64,000 nt of DNA from Pachyseris speciosa (GCA_016490735.1 JAEMWC010000036.1:1262501-1326500); one strand, 5' to 3'; shown: positions 52,223-63,422, counted from the first letter of the stretch. Translations and numbers: made by a program. Notes: generated by a model from the sequence alone, not told the origin.

Positions 52223-55200
52223 AAGTGAAACCGGAAATAACAATATATAATTATATATCCCATAAAAAGGTAGATATAAGGCAAAGAAACAAAATGATGG
52301 TCGAAAAGGGTAACTTTTAATGCCATATATTACGGCGAGACATGACTAACCTTCTTCAGGGGCAACACTGAAGCAAAGTAAAAATGGAGAAAACGGTTAC
52401 AATACAGAAATAGAAATAATAGACGTGTACTGAAGCGGCTACCAAAAAAAAAAAAGAAATATAAATAGTTTAAATTTTTGCCAGAGCTTACTAATAAATG
52501 TAAAAAAAAAATGGTTGTATTGAAATTTGGGGGTTAAATGTTGTACAGACGGAAGACTCTATTCATATTTTTGTGGATATTTATTATGAGTGGGCTTGGA
52601 TTGAGGCAAGTGTATTTGTACTTCTTTGGGAAAATAGTTGACAATTTTTCTTTATTATTTTTACTTTTTTTAGTTTTTGCATATTAATTCATTCATACCA
52701 GAAATCCCAAGTGTTAGTTGAGAGAGAGAGAGAGATCCGCAGTTTTTTTAGTTCACGATAAACCAAAACTTAAATGTTTTGCAATTTTTTTATCTGGTTA
52801 AAATTACGAAGGAAGACATTGCCCGCTACGTTTGTCATCGAATCGTAGATTCTCCACACCTCGCGATTCGCACGTCATTTTGTTTAACCAATCACAGAAA
52901 GTGAATCGACCTTCTGAAACGAAGCGACGGTTTGCTTGCGACAGCGCCGTAGCTGTGGTGAAAGTGGTATTTGCGGTCAAGTTTAACAAAGTAATGGGAA
53001 ATTTCTAGTCCGAAGTTTAACTACATTCAAAACGATGAAATTATTTTGAAATTTGGTTCATCCAGTCTCATAAAACCTTAGACCAAGTCAGTGGATTAAC
53101 GAGCACATGAACGCTGTGCGACACCTCGTTCGACTCTCTTGTTCCGCCACTTCGACTAGGTCACCTGAAGATGTGTTAGACTGTGAAAATATTTTTAACT
53201 GGCCACTCTGGGAAGAATTATATCAAGGCTTGATGGACGGCTTTTTGGATGTATCTAAAGCGTTGTGAAAGGGATTGTATTCGTGCCGCGACTGCATTCG
53301 ACAACACATAAATTTTCCCGCCGTGCTTTGAGCATGACTAAAGACGAAGGATGTGCGATTTACGCAGTGGCCCGATGTAGCCTTTTCGACGATTGGAGAA
53401 GGTATTTCCCGTTGACCTTTTATTTAGTCGTTTTCTTCAAAAACCTTACGGTCGACCGATAAGCCAGATAAGCGTTGTCTTTGTTTATGTGCCCAACTTT
53501 TGTATGGCTCGGCAAGAAGTTAAGCCTACTTTCAAATTTGGTTTTCAAGTTTATCGTCAGTTTGTTTGTGAAGGAGGTTTTCAGGATTTCTGTGTTGGAC
53601 CCATTCTTATAGCAAATTACATTTTAATTTCCCCTCAATTTAAAAAATAGATTCAAATGAAATTTACCGTAAGCTTAAGCTTATAATTTAAACATTGTTG
53701 TAAAAAGGTTTTTCGTCAGACTACCTTTGTAAATAGGTGCCACAAACCAGAAGCGTAACACTTTGTAAAACTGCCAAATCTATTAAAACAATTATTTGCT
53801 AATATTTCTTTGTTTTTTTCGACTGGTTCTTAGTCGGTTTTGACATAAACTTAAGTACTTGACGTCTTCAGAGTTATTAAGCTTAGGTACTTTCCGCGTT
53901 TAGCGCGCACGTACACGAACTCGCACAAACAGCCGTGATTCTAAAACTTTTCTCTGTTTCTGCTGAATCTTTGACATACAATTTTTAGCTTTATAAAACT
54001 GAATTAAATTATGTGAACCCCCATGCATTACAACCTCTGTGAAAACGTTTTTTTTTAGTACAGTAATTTTTCAGATACAACAAAATGTTTTGCCACTCAA
54101 ATTAAACTTATGCGTCGGAATCGTGTAATTCATTAGGGTAATCCATTTGAAAGCACGAACTGTTCCAGTATTTGTTTATGCACAACTATTTTTCTTAGGC
54201 CAATACTTTGAATAATGGCTTTATTGTACACTTTGTTATAATTGTAGTAGGGAATTTAGTTCATGGACAGTATAAAATAAAGTTTTGATGTCTGTGCGAA
54301 TGAAGGTAACGTTTTAAGTTCCGGTTGAAAATAAAGTAATCATTTATTCCGTCACTCTTTAAGATACGTTTTTAACCTTCAAATATCGTATTTAGTAAAA
54401 TTACTGAGCTTGCATCGGTTGCCTTAAGCAACTTAAATTGTTTCATTTAATGTTAGCATTAATTTGATTTCATTCGCATTGCTGCAACTTCTTGTTTAAG
54501 TTTTATAATTTCAAGAATTAAACAACACTTTTTAGGTGGGAAGTGCATTTAAATGTACCACAAACGCGCTTTTTTTTTTGTTTTGTTTTTTAACAAACAG
54601 CAACAACTATCTGTATCAACTTACCTTCTCAAGTATACATTGTCCCTGAGCAGACAGCAGCCATAAAAAAAAAATAATTAAAAAAGTCGTCAAAAGTTCC
54701 GTTTAAAGAAAATGCAAGTCCAGTCCGTTGTCCAGTCCTTGGAATTTTTTTTCTAGCTAACCTTTTGTGGCGCGGCGTCGCAGTGAACAAAAAGCGCGCG
54801 AAAGTATAGCCTCGTTTTCGTTCTTTCCTCCAGGCCCTCTCCTCTGAAAAAAGTCTTAAACGTCGATCCTCGCCAAAAGCAATTGAAATTAGACGAAAGT
54901 GACAACGCCATCATAAAGAGCATACTCTCAAGCCTTAGGCAAAATTTTCTTTTATTCCTACCTCAAATGGTCGTTGCGCAGGAAGCTGACAAACTTTTCA
55001 GTTAGATTTTCTACTGCCGCACTTTTTTAGGAAAAAGTAATCATGGCCATTTTTTAAAACACTATTTATTAAACTACAACTTCGCTTAAAAATATTCTTG
55101 GAGAAAGGTTTTAGTAAACTTTTAGAGCGAATATTAAACTTCGGTCCGTTCTGGTCACGTGACCGATGACGTCACAGCATTAAAAATGACAAAAATGTAT

Positions 55201-55633
55201 ATTTCATAAAAATATCTACCAATATCCAAATTTTTGTTTCCTCGCGTTTAATGCAACGCGAGATAGCACTTGTACCCAGACTCCCACTTTTTGAAAATTG
55301 TATATACCTCCCTTAATATTTATATTTTGTTCGGTACCCGGGCAGTCCGAAATGGTTCACACCATTGTGCTTCAAACCACGTTGACTGCTTTTTCAATAA
55401 CAAAATAATTTCGTCACAGTGAGCAAACGCACTTGTGAACAAAGTCACGTGACCAATGACGTCATCGCCCTTAGTCTTGTACAATAATTAGTTTATGGTA
55501 AGACTTATTTCTAGACAACGTGGGGGTCTTGCTGCCCTCAAACTGACCAAGTTATTTGGGATTGACGATTTTCCAGCTGCAAAGGATTCTGGGAAGGTTC
55601 TTATTATAATTATATATTGTTATTTAATTATTA

Positions 55634-55686
<53 letters not shown>

Positions 55687-56213
55687 TTTTTTTTTAATAG
55701 ACCAGCAATTTCATGTCATTCCTGTCGGAATTCCCCTAGCAGATGTTTTTCTGATTATTCCTACAATCAGTACCGCTCACACTTACGGGTTAACATTTAC
55801 TTCCAGTTTGGATCTAGGTACAGTTCAAACCTTAATTTATAGATAGTGGGGAAAGACCAGGGTTTTTAACTTCCTACCTCCTCTACCTTCTCATTCCAGC
55901 TTGCATAGGTTTCTCTGGCCTTTTTATGCAGATTAAAATCATTGTCTGAAAATGATAAAATAATTGTCCAAATTTTGATACACTGCCTGTTAATTTGCTC
56001 AGTCAATCTTTCATTCGTTTGTTGTAATTTCTTTTCTAGGTCATTTCTGAGGAGTGTGCCCAAGATTGTCAAGAAGAACTGAAATCAGGTAATGGTCAGT
56101 GTATATTATGTATTTTCACAAATTTAAATAATTATTTCTGCAGTGTCCTTTGCTTACACATACAGGCGACACAATTTTTCAAAAAGGAGCAAAAATTGCA
56201 TGTGTGCTATTCC

Positions 56214-56256
<43 letters not shown>

Positions 56257-59200
56257 TAATAATATTTATTTCTTTATTATACCCATTTTGAAATCACTGG
56301 TGATCCTTGCAATCTGATTGGTTCTCAACAGTGCAATTTATTCCAAAATTGTACCATTTTTTACTCTAAATCACATCCTTTCTGTAACTCATCAAAATGA
56401 CAGTGAAATAATACTAACCTTTCAAATTTCATGGATAAACAAATATCAATATTGACAAAAAACTGAGTGATTTTCACAAGAGATTGAAACAACTTACCTA
56501 TATTGACATGCCCTGTGCAGGGTTCTTCCATCCCATGTGTGAGGGTGCTGGATTGCAGCTTTTGCACAAAAGGCATCAGCTTTCAAAGCGAAAATCACTA
56601 TTGAAGCTACTGTGTATTGACACAGATCAGTAGCACATACATACATACATCACATTATTTACCCTCGGATTTTAGAGTAGCTTGTGCAGCTAATATCTCC
56701 GAGCATTTATTCATCAGATGAGAGATAGACCATCACACCGGGAACTACGTCCCCTACTCTTTTCGAACAGTGTGTGGGTAATCAATGGGTGGGTGGGTAA
56801 TCAAGTGTGTGGGTAATCAAATATGGGCGTATACATGTAATTACTGTTCATACATGTAATTACTGTTCATGTTACCATATTATAACAAATTCTTATCATC
56901 TGTTATATTTAACTGTGAACCATAGATCACACCCAAGACGGCAGAGAAAAAGAGATTGACAAATCTCTCATTCGAAATCAGAGAAGTGTTAAAGACAAGA
57001 TGAATTTAGTCACAAATGGTGCGTTTTTTCATGTACACTAGCTATTTGAATTAATAAGTTATAATTAAGTAATCTTCATGAATCACACTGTCAATTTTAC
57101 TCCCGACCACAATCAAATGAATAATCTAAATGAAGATATATATAAATTAAAGTTGACCCACAATCTCCAAGTTTTTACAGTCATGATTTGGATAATCTGG
57201 AGCTTACTAATTTTCATCCAAATTGACTAATTAAATTTACTTGAGGATGTGTACAACACCCTAGTATTACTGTAAGAATGTGTTATGAATCGCTGAACTT
57301 GGATATAAGATATAATAGTAACAATGACAATAACATTTAGACTGGGTAACCAATTAAGTTATAAAATAGTAATAATGTAATTATCAAAAATAGTTCAGTT
57401 CTATTAATAACACCAACCTGAAGCAACAAACTTATCTAATCGAAGTTAAACAATTTGTATCTTAACAGAATGCAAGTCCTCGTCAGATTATCCAGACCCA
57501 CATACAGTAAATGGACTGAGAGCTGATTTCACATCAAACAAGCCTAATGTTAAAATTATCTGGGAAGCTATGGATCCTTCAAAAACAGGTAGCATTACCC
57601 AAATCAAATTTTCCCACTACGCTTAACTTATATTACATGTACATGTAATTTTTACTTTGTTCTGTTGATTATTCAGATGTAATGTTTTATTGATATACAT
57701 ATGTTGACATTTCGTTCTGAGCCACTTTACATTATCAAAAAATTAAGGTGGCTATGAACCCAATGTACAGATTTTTTGTAAACCTTTGCAGAAAGATGAA
57801 GATCTTCATTATGCTGATTGTAATTCAATAATAAAAAGTGGCGTCAACCGACTTGTTTTTGAGTTGCAGGAACAGAAAGACAAAATTTAGGGTGTTTCTT
57901 AGAGACTATACTGTTGCTATGGTAACCTTATATGTAAAAAAATTAATCACAACTTGTTGAGAAATAATTGGGACATTTTTGATACCATGTTCAAGAAAAC
58001 AAACAAAACATTATATGGAAGTATCAATCCATCAGACGATTGTTGTTTAAAAATAACGAAACCATTTTGAGCCACCTTAATGCACCTCATGCAGTTCTGA
58101 TCATTTGACTGTATTCTCTTGTCTGCTAAGTTGTAATTCTTATGGCTGTCTTACCAGATTTTAACTGGACAACGTATGCAGTAATCTACACACACAGCAC
58201 AGAGAAAAAAGCCATCTGTAGAGTTGTTCCACAGGTTAGTTGCATTAAAAATTATTGTAAGATTGGTGATACATCATTTTTAGTAGAATAAAGGTAAAGG
58301 TTAAGAAACTTTATTTATACATGGTTTAAAGCTGCAAGCTTGTGAAGCTGTGTTGATTTTTGAGAAGAGGGGAAAACCGGAGTACCCGGAGAAAAACCTC
58401 TCCGAGCAGAGCAGAGAACCAACAAAGTCAGCCCACTTACAACGCTGAGTCCGTGAATTGAACCCAGGACACATTGGTGGAAGGCTAGCGCTCTCACCAC
58501 TGCGCCAGCCCTGGTGCAGTGATCACATCACACACCCCGCGGCCAATCAGTAGACTTTAGAAAAGGTCCTCCGTCCTATTTAATATGGGGCGAACCCAAA
58601 ATCAGGTCACTGTGCTTAGACCAATCAGAGTAGATCTTTGGGACCCTCAGGGATAAAGTTGTCAATCAAAACTAATTATGAGCGACAAAATGTGACTTGC
58701 GGTTGATATTCCAACATGGAGTTGATTGCAAAAGCAATAACTGATGCTCTTCTTCCAAATGCGAGTCACACCACTTCCCATTTTTGGCGCGAAACGCAAA
58801 TGAAAACCCTTCAAGCAAGACAAGCCGACCTCTCGTGAATTGATCGTCGCTCACTCAGCCGCTTCGCAGCCTAAAAAGCTCACTACTCTAGGCTATTTTG
58901 CTGTAAGACTCGAGAGGTCGACTTGTGGCAAGTCTACCCGATCAGCATCATACACAAGATCATAATATCATTTTAACATAAAACTAAGTTACATGTGCAT
59001 GCAGCGTTCTATCATGAATGTTGTTCTCTTATTAGCTATACTTAACTCGCAATCTATTCTGTGATAGAGAGTGAGTTCAGTAGGGGTTGTCAACAAAATG
59101 GTGGCTGCTTCTTCGCATTTTCACTTCGGAGAATTTAAATAATAATTACTTGTTTAGGTTTGAATGACTATTAGATACACATAAACAATTAGATTATTCG

Positions 59201-62200
59201 CTCTTAATGATTTCTATGCATGATTAAGGCTAACCATGTAAATGAATTAGTGTATATATGTTTCCAAATCTGAAACGTTTTAACTCTAAATCTTTAAAAC
59301 ATTTTTTGAAAACCCAGAACCAAACCCAGTACTTGGTGCCAGAGCAACACTGGAAGTACCCAGACCTGTTCTATGTTCAGGTAACTTAACTGTATGTACA
59401 AACAATAGAACACTCGTGAAGTTTTGAAAGTACACTGTACAGTATGTAACAGTTAAGGGTAAGTGTTTAAAGTCATTTCTGACTTCGCTCTAGAAACCCA
59501 GCTGGCTTGTAGATTTTTTTTTTTTTTTTGCTTCAATTTAGTGTCGTAAAACCAAAACCAAAGCAATATTACTCCATTCAATCACAACAGACCAAAACCG
59601 TGCAATGAGCCAAACAGAATAACTTATAGTAATTTCATGTAGCCAGCGGTGCAAACTATCGCGATTGGTTTTGGTGTTGATTCTCATCGGTTGAGAAAAG
59701 TGGCGTGAGTTTTGCTGGCCAATCATAGAGCAAAGCAATGCAAAACCAAAGCAAACGCAATTTTAATACTTTCAATATTTTCAAATGAAAACCGCTGTAA
59801 TGTACATGTAAATGTAAATCTGCACACTACACGTATTTTCCACAATTTTTTTCCAAACACAAGGAACTTTCATTAAATAACATGCAATAACATGATTTTA
59901 GTTAGTACATGTACAATGTAACAGGGCTCAACGTTTACGACCAGCTGGTCGACCAGCTACATTTTACAGCTTTACGACCAGCTACATTTTACTCTCAGGT
60001 TGTTACCCACCCTTATAATGGAGAAAGCAGAATGGAACTTAAGCACTTTGACCCATTGGGTTGGTACAATATCTTAATGTTTTTTACATAAATACGTATT
60101 GCGTAACCGTTTTTTAAGGCTCCTATGGAATTGAGAAAGGTTTCAAATCATGGTGCTAAAACCAAAATAACCACAATAACCAAGGTTGATTGGAATAAAA
60201 TAACCACTATCATGGCAAAGACTGTGTTTAGAATACTTGTTTTGACTCAAGAAACGTTTCTGTAAACTTCTCTTCTCAACAATTTATTAAATATAATTAC
60301 TTTTTTATTATATGGACAGTTGGTAAAAGAGCTTCTACTCCTACTAGCACTATTGCTGAAAAAGGTAAGAAATACCTAAAATAAATAATAACTAAATATG
60401 GTGATACTGCTAATCAAGAATTAAAAAATTATCTCAATTTGTCAACTATAATATATATTATATATAATATATATCAACGATTTACCTAACTGTTTATCAA
60501 ATTCTGAACCTCGAATGTATGCTGATGACACACACATAACCTTTGCTAGTAATAACATCCAAAATATTAACACTGTTTTAAAAGAGGATCTTGCTAGAGT
60601 TGAAAAATGGCTAACTGCTAACAAGCTTACTCTTAACGCATCTAAAACTGAGTTTATGTTGATCGGATCGAGGCAAAGGCTAAGCACGTTTCACAACCCT
60701 CCGTCAATTATGATAGACGGTGCACCTATAACTCAAGTTACTTCTACGAAATCTCTTGGTGTTCATATTGACCAGACTTTATCCTGGAATGTTCATGTTG
60801 AGAATTTATGTAAGAAAATCGCGTCTGGTATTGGGGCGTTGAAGAGAGTGAGGTCTTTCGTTCCACATGAGACTCTCCGATCAATCTTCATGTTTTTGGT
60901 ACAGCCTCACTTTGATTATTGCAGTTCTGTCTGGGGATGTTGCGGCAAAACCTTAACCAGTAAACTTCAAAAACTTCAAAATCGCGCTGCACGCACGTAT
61001 ACTCACTTACTCGAACTATGATGCCAACGCTGATAACCTTATCCAAAAACTTGGATGGATAAAACTTGACTCTCAACGAACAATCCAAAAGGCTGTGATG
61101 GTTTATATGTCGCTTAATGGTCTTTCTCCCGATTACCTTAGTTCCATATTTGTTGACCGTAGTAGCGTCTCCAATTACTCTTTAAGGGACACAGAGGGCA
61201 AACTAGCTATCCCACAGCCACACACAAACTATATGAAAAATAGCTTGAGCTACTCTGGAGCAGTTCTTTGGAATAGTTTACCAATCGAGTTGCGGCAGGC
61301 TGACTTCCTTAGAGCGTTCCGGGCTGGCTGCGAGTGTTTGCTTTCATCAAGTTAAATTTAGAATTTTTACACGGCACTCGTTTAAAGCAGGTTTTTATCT
61401 TGTCATTTAATATTATAGTTATTTATTGATTATTTAGAATAATTTTAGAATAATGTAGTTCTAGTCGTTGTACAATTTGTAATAATTCTGGTAAATTAAT
61501 TAGGTTTTTATAGTTGTACTGATGAGTTTACCGTGTCTAAATAAAGTTATCCTATCCTATCCTATCCTATCCTATCCTATCCTATCCTATCCTATCCTAT
61601 CCTATCCTATCCTATCCTATGTATTGTGCAATAAAATTGTGGTTTTGAGTACTTTGAGTGACTTTTGTTCTGACAGATACATCAAAACTTGTGACCTCAA
61701 TAGCTGGAGGTGTGATAGCCGGATTGGTGCTGTTGGTAGCTTTGTGTTTTGCAATAAAATGGAAAAAGTACAGGCGCTGTCCTGGTAAGAAACTGATCAA
61801 ATGAGTGTTTTGAATAGTTTGGTATAATTAATATTTTTCAGTTAACATAACATGATATTGAGCTGTATAAACTATGAAATGCAACATGTTTTTATGACAG
61901 AATGTCACCATTAACAAGTCACTATTTTAAGAGGTAAATAGTATTGTCCTTGCATTTGAGTCATGAAAAGTAAAGATTGTTTCTGTCAGCTAGGAGCTTT
62001 TGGGTGGTCAAAGTTTAACTGTGCATTTAATTTTCTTTCTGTGGTTATTTCTTCCTTCCTTTTGTTACTTTCACTCTATCCTTCTCTCTGCATTTCTTAT
62101 ATTCTTTGGGCTATGTTACCCATAATATAAATAAAATCATTTCAAATGTTGATTTAACCTTTAACCCCTTGCTTTAACAATCTCATGACTTTGAAACAAC

Positions 62201-62358
62201 ATAGAGTATTTTCTCCAGCATGATCTTATCTTAGACCGTTTGTGCGTCATGTACTTAACATATATTTTGTTTATTTTTTTGTTTGTTTGTTTGTTTTTTT
62301 TTTTGTTTCGTTTGTTTTTTTTGCTACAGAGATCATGTGCCCATTCATGGGCTCCTGA
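49431..62358 (+). CDS. gene B: IL-17-receptor-like membrane protein without SEFIR domain in this window
   Basis: Paralogue of gene A. Exons: 49431-49598, 56040-56088, 56926-57018, 57469-57588, 58158-58234, 59318-59380, 59999-60059, 60320-60364, 61677-61784, 62330-62358; 270 codons plus stop. All junctions are GT/AG and all phases equal those of gene A exons 1-9. Order: signal peptide (1-20), ectodomain (to ~228), helix (230-252), basic KWKKYRRC, then EIMCPFMGS and stop. In gene A the next exons are a linker and SEFIR. Here a very pyrimidine-rich acceptor leads straight to a stop, so this looks like a receptor that binds but does not signal. Caveat: SEFIR exons could lie beyond 64000, reached by skipping 62330-62358. 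Confidence 0.75.
49848..51223. mobile_element. 1.38-kb element with long inverted arms, gene B intron 1
   Basis: Ends AGTAATCGGATACCTATG / CATAGGTATCCGATTACT. Arms of about 330-360 bp (49848-50210 and 50890-51223) are moderately diverged, including CAAAGTGTTTATCAA- and GATTCAGTGGATTTCATAA-type segments in both orientations. The centre of ~680 bp encodes nothing recognisable. Short frames at 49866-50066 (minus) and 51016-51210 (plus) are mirror images created by the arms. Confidence 0.8.
52149..52221. repeat. (ATT)n microsatellite
   Basis: About 24 units. Confidence 0.95.
55622..55685. repeat. (ATT)n microsatellite
   Basis: ATT run with a GTT near the start, followed by a T-run. Confidence 0.95.
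56040..56088 (+). CDS. gene B exon 2: C-x-x-x-C motif
   Basis: Acceptor ...ttcttttctag, donor TCAG/GTAATG, 49 bp, phase 0 to 1. It encodes VISEECAQDCQEELKS, matching gene A exon 2 in phase, length and cysteine spacing. Confidence 0.8.
56215..56272. repeat. (AAT)n microsatellite
   Basis: TAA/AAT run with one AAC interruption, in intron 2 of gene B. Confidence 0.95.
56926..57018 (+). CDS. gene B exon 3: hydrophilic linker
   Basis: Acceptor ...tgaaccatag, donor AAATG/GTGCGT, 93 bp, phase 1 to 1. It encodes HTQDGREKEIDKSLIRNQRS and VKDKMNLVTN. It is ten codons longer than in gene A. Confidence 0.7.
57469..57588 (+). CDS. gene B exon 4: ectodomain
   Basis: Acceptor ...gtatcttaacag, donor ACAG/GTAGCA, 120 bp, phase 1 to 1. 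It encodes ECKSSSDYPDPHTVNG and NKPNVKIIWEAMDPSKT; HKPNLTIKW in gene C is the nearest relative. Confidence 0.8.
57747..58076. mobile_element. 330-bp TTAA MITE in gene B intron 4
   Basis: Short ends GGTGGCT / AGCCACC with TTAA on each side (57743-57746, 58077-58080). A solo end of the same kind (TTAAGGTGGCTCAAAATGG) lies at 27702 in gene A intron 6. Confidence 0.75.
58158..58234 (+). CDS. gene B exon 5: fibronectin-like strand with NWTTYAVIY
   Basis: Acceptor ...tgtcttaccag, donor CCACAG/GTTAGT, 77 bp, phase 1 to 0. It encodes DFNWTTYAVIYTHSTEKKAI then CRVVPQ. Confidence 0.85.
58288..58518 (-). mobile_element. tRNA-derived SINE in gene B intron 5
   Basis: Minus strand: head GGCTGGCGCAGTGGTGAGAG with box A, box B-like GGGTTCAATTCACGG, core TTTTTCTCCGGGTACTCCGG, and a TAAAGTTTCTTAACC-type tail. 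It is the same family as 47626-47971, with many changes. Confidence 0.85.
59318..59380 (+). CDS. gene B exon 6: ectodomain
   Basis: Acceptor ...tgaaaacccag, donor GTTCAG/GTAACT, 63 bp, phase 0 to 0. It encodes NQTQYLVPEQHWKYPDLFYV. Confidence 0.8.
59999..60059 (+). CDS. gene B exon 7: ectodomain
   Basis: Acceptor ...tttactctcag, donor TTGG/GTTGGT, 61 bp, phase 0 to 1. It encodes VVTHPYNGESRMELKHFDPL. The donor GTTGGT is weak, but phase and homology to gene A exon 7 fix it. Confidence 0.78.
60320..60364 (+). CDS. gene B exon 8: ectodomain stalk
   Basis: Acceptor ...tatatggacag, donor AAAAG/GTAAGA, 45 bp, phase 1 to 1. It encodes GKRASTPTSTIAEK. Confidence 0.72.
60470..61620 (+). mobile_element. 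5'-truncated LINE in gene B intron 8
   Basis: Starts just before the RT catalytic block (INDLPNC then MYADDTHITFA at 60515), continues through VEKWLTANKLTLNASKTEFM, SLGVHIDQTLSWN and PHFDYCSSVWG, then shifts frame near 61000 and ends with SGAVLWNSLPIELRQADF (61355). The 3' end is an (ATCCT)n tail. Sense orientation relative to gene B. It is dead by truncation and frameshift, and jockey/CR1-like. Confidence 0.9.
61548..61620. repeat. (TATCC)n microsatellite, LINE 3' tail
   Basis: About 14 perfect pentamers directly after AATAAAGT at the end of the LINE. Confidence 0.95.
61677..61784 (+). CDS. gene B exon 9: transmembrane helix
   Basis: Acceptor ...tgttctgacag, donor CCTG/GTAAGA, 108 bp, phase 1 to 1. 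It encodes TSKLVTSIAGGVIAGLVLLV and ALCFAIKWKKYRRCP. It lies only 57 bp downstream of the LINE tail, so the LINE sits right next to this acceptor. Confidence 0.85.
62330..62358 (+). CDS. gene B terminal exon: short cytoplasmic tail
   Basis: Preceded by a long T/GT-rich tract and tgctacag, one of the best acceptors in the window. In phase 1 it reads EIMCPFMGS and stops (TGA 62356-62358). A second acceptor at 62417 (ttattacag) would give a 28-residue tail, GKRINRGAVYDLELPFEF..., also without SEFIR likeness. Confidence 0.5.
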
Positions 62359-62669
62359 CCCAAGGCCAGTCGGGTGATGAAGTCCCTGAAGCGTGCGTCT
62401 AACGGTTGTTATTACAGGAAAGCGGATAAACAGAGGAGCCGTATATGATTTGGAATTGCCTTTTGAGTTTAAATTTCAAGATGACAAATTTTCGTGCGAC
62501 TAACTCGAAGAAAAGTTACAAAAGGGAAATTTTGAAATACCGCCGTAATGAAAAATATATAGATTAGAATCGAAATGAGTAAGTTACCTTCATATACACT
62601 GTACCGTTCAGACTCAAGGTCAGTGTGAGATTAAACCACTAAAACCGAACCTATTTCGTTAGAACTTTT

Positions 62670-62850
62670 CTGTCCGCTTACGGGAGGTTATTTTAGACCC
62701 TGTGGACCGCGAGTAGGTGTCCGTGTCCGCTTATGAGAGGTGTGCTTACGGGAGGTTAATAAAAATGTAGTGTTGGAGAGGAGAAATCGCCGGGCCCGCG
62801 GTTTAGTGTCCGCTTACGGGAGGTGTCCGTTAATGGAGGTTCGACTGTAG
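62670..62850. repeat. GTCCGCTTACGGGAGGT repeat tract
   Basis: Four imperfect copies of TCCGCTTACGGGAGGTGTCC, ending GAGGTTCGACTGTAG. Non-coding, probably the remains of a MITE family. Confidence 0.7.
62758..62763 (+). promoter_or_regulatory. possible polyadenylation signal of gene B
   Basis: AATAAA 400 bp past the short-tail stop codon; it lies in a repeat tract, so its use is uncertain. Confidence 0.3.
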
Positions 62851-62854
62851 TTAA

Positions 62855-63043
62855 CCCTTTAAGGACCAAATTCTTTAAACTCTTTCGGCAATTTTCTCGA
62901 TGCAAATAATTGAAAGGGATCTAGATGTCCTGTATGAAGGTCTCCCTTGAAACGTTTGCTGCTCTAAATTTGAGAGCGTGGTCCATCGTGAAAGCAGTAG
63001 GCCTGTCTGTCGTCCGATATAACGGACACTGGGCCTTAAAGGG
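62855..63043. mobile_element. 189-bp TTAA MITE
   Basis: Ends CCCTTTAAGG / CCTTAAAGGG with TTAA on both sides (62851-62854, 63044-63047). Confidence 0.7.
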
Positions 63044-63093
63044 TTAATTAACTATGGTATGGGTTCGCTAGCCACTACTTTGATGTCCTAGGA

Positions 63094-63422
63094 TGCTTAC
63101 CATTTGTCAGAAAAATCCGGATGGAATGACCGTTGAATAATGGTAAGCAATTTTCCGAATTTACCGACCAACTGGATGAGATTGGCGCTTACCATTTACT
63201 GCAAGGCGTTCCGTCATGCGCACTCACTCGTTCTGGCGCAAAAGGACCTGGAAACGGAACGATTCGCTCAAATGGTAAGCAAATTTCCAAAATTCCGTTC
63301 CGAACGGAAAAGAGGACTACCTCTCGAGGTTGACCACAATTTCCGAAAATATTTTCCGGAAAATTACCTTACCATTTGACTTCAAACCGAAATTTCCGGA
63401 TTTTTCTGACAAATGGTAAGCA
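63094..63422. mobile_element. 329-bp MITE with 29-bp terminal repeats
   Basis: Perfect inverted ends beginning TGCTTACCATTTGTCAGAAA. TGGTAAGC / GCTTACCAT recur three more times inside in both orientations, and TTTCCGGAAAATT palindromes lie near the right end. The target duplication is unclear. Confidence 0.85.

Larger units (their letters stand above)
51224..56039. other. rest of gene B intron 1
   Basis: Two ATT microsatellites and otherwise AT-rich, apparently unique sequence. A 53-codon frame at 53107-53268 is noted under rejected items. Minus-strand 52335-52375 has a degenerate CCTGAAGAAGG module. Confidence 0.5.

Noticed and set aside
53107..53268. 53-codon frame MNAVRHLVRLSC ... WEELYQGLMDG
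   Set aside because: Composition is protein-like, but there is no domain, no splice support in phase with gene B, and it is too short to defend. It lies in gene B intron 1.
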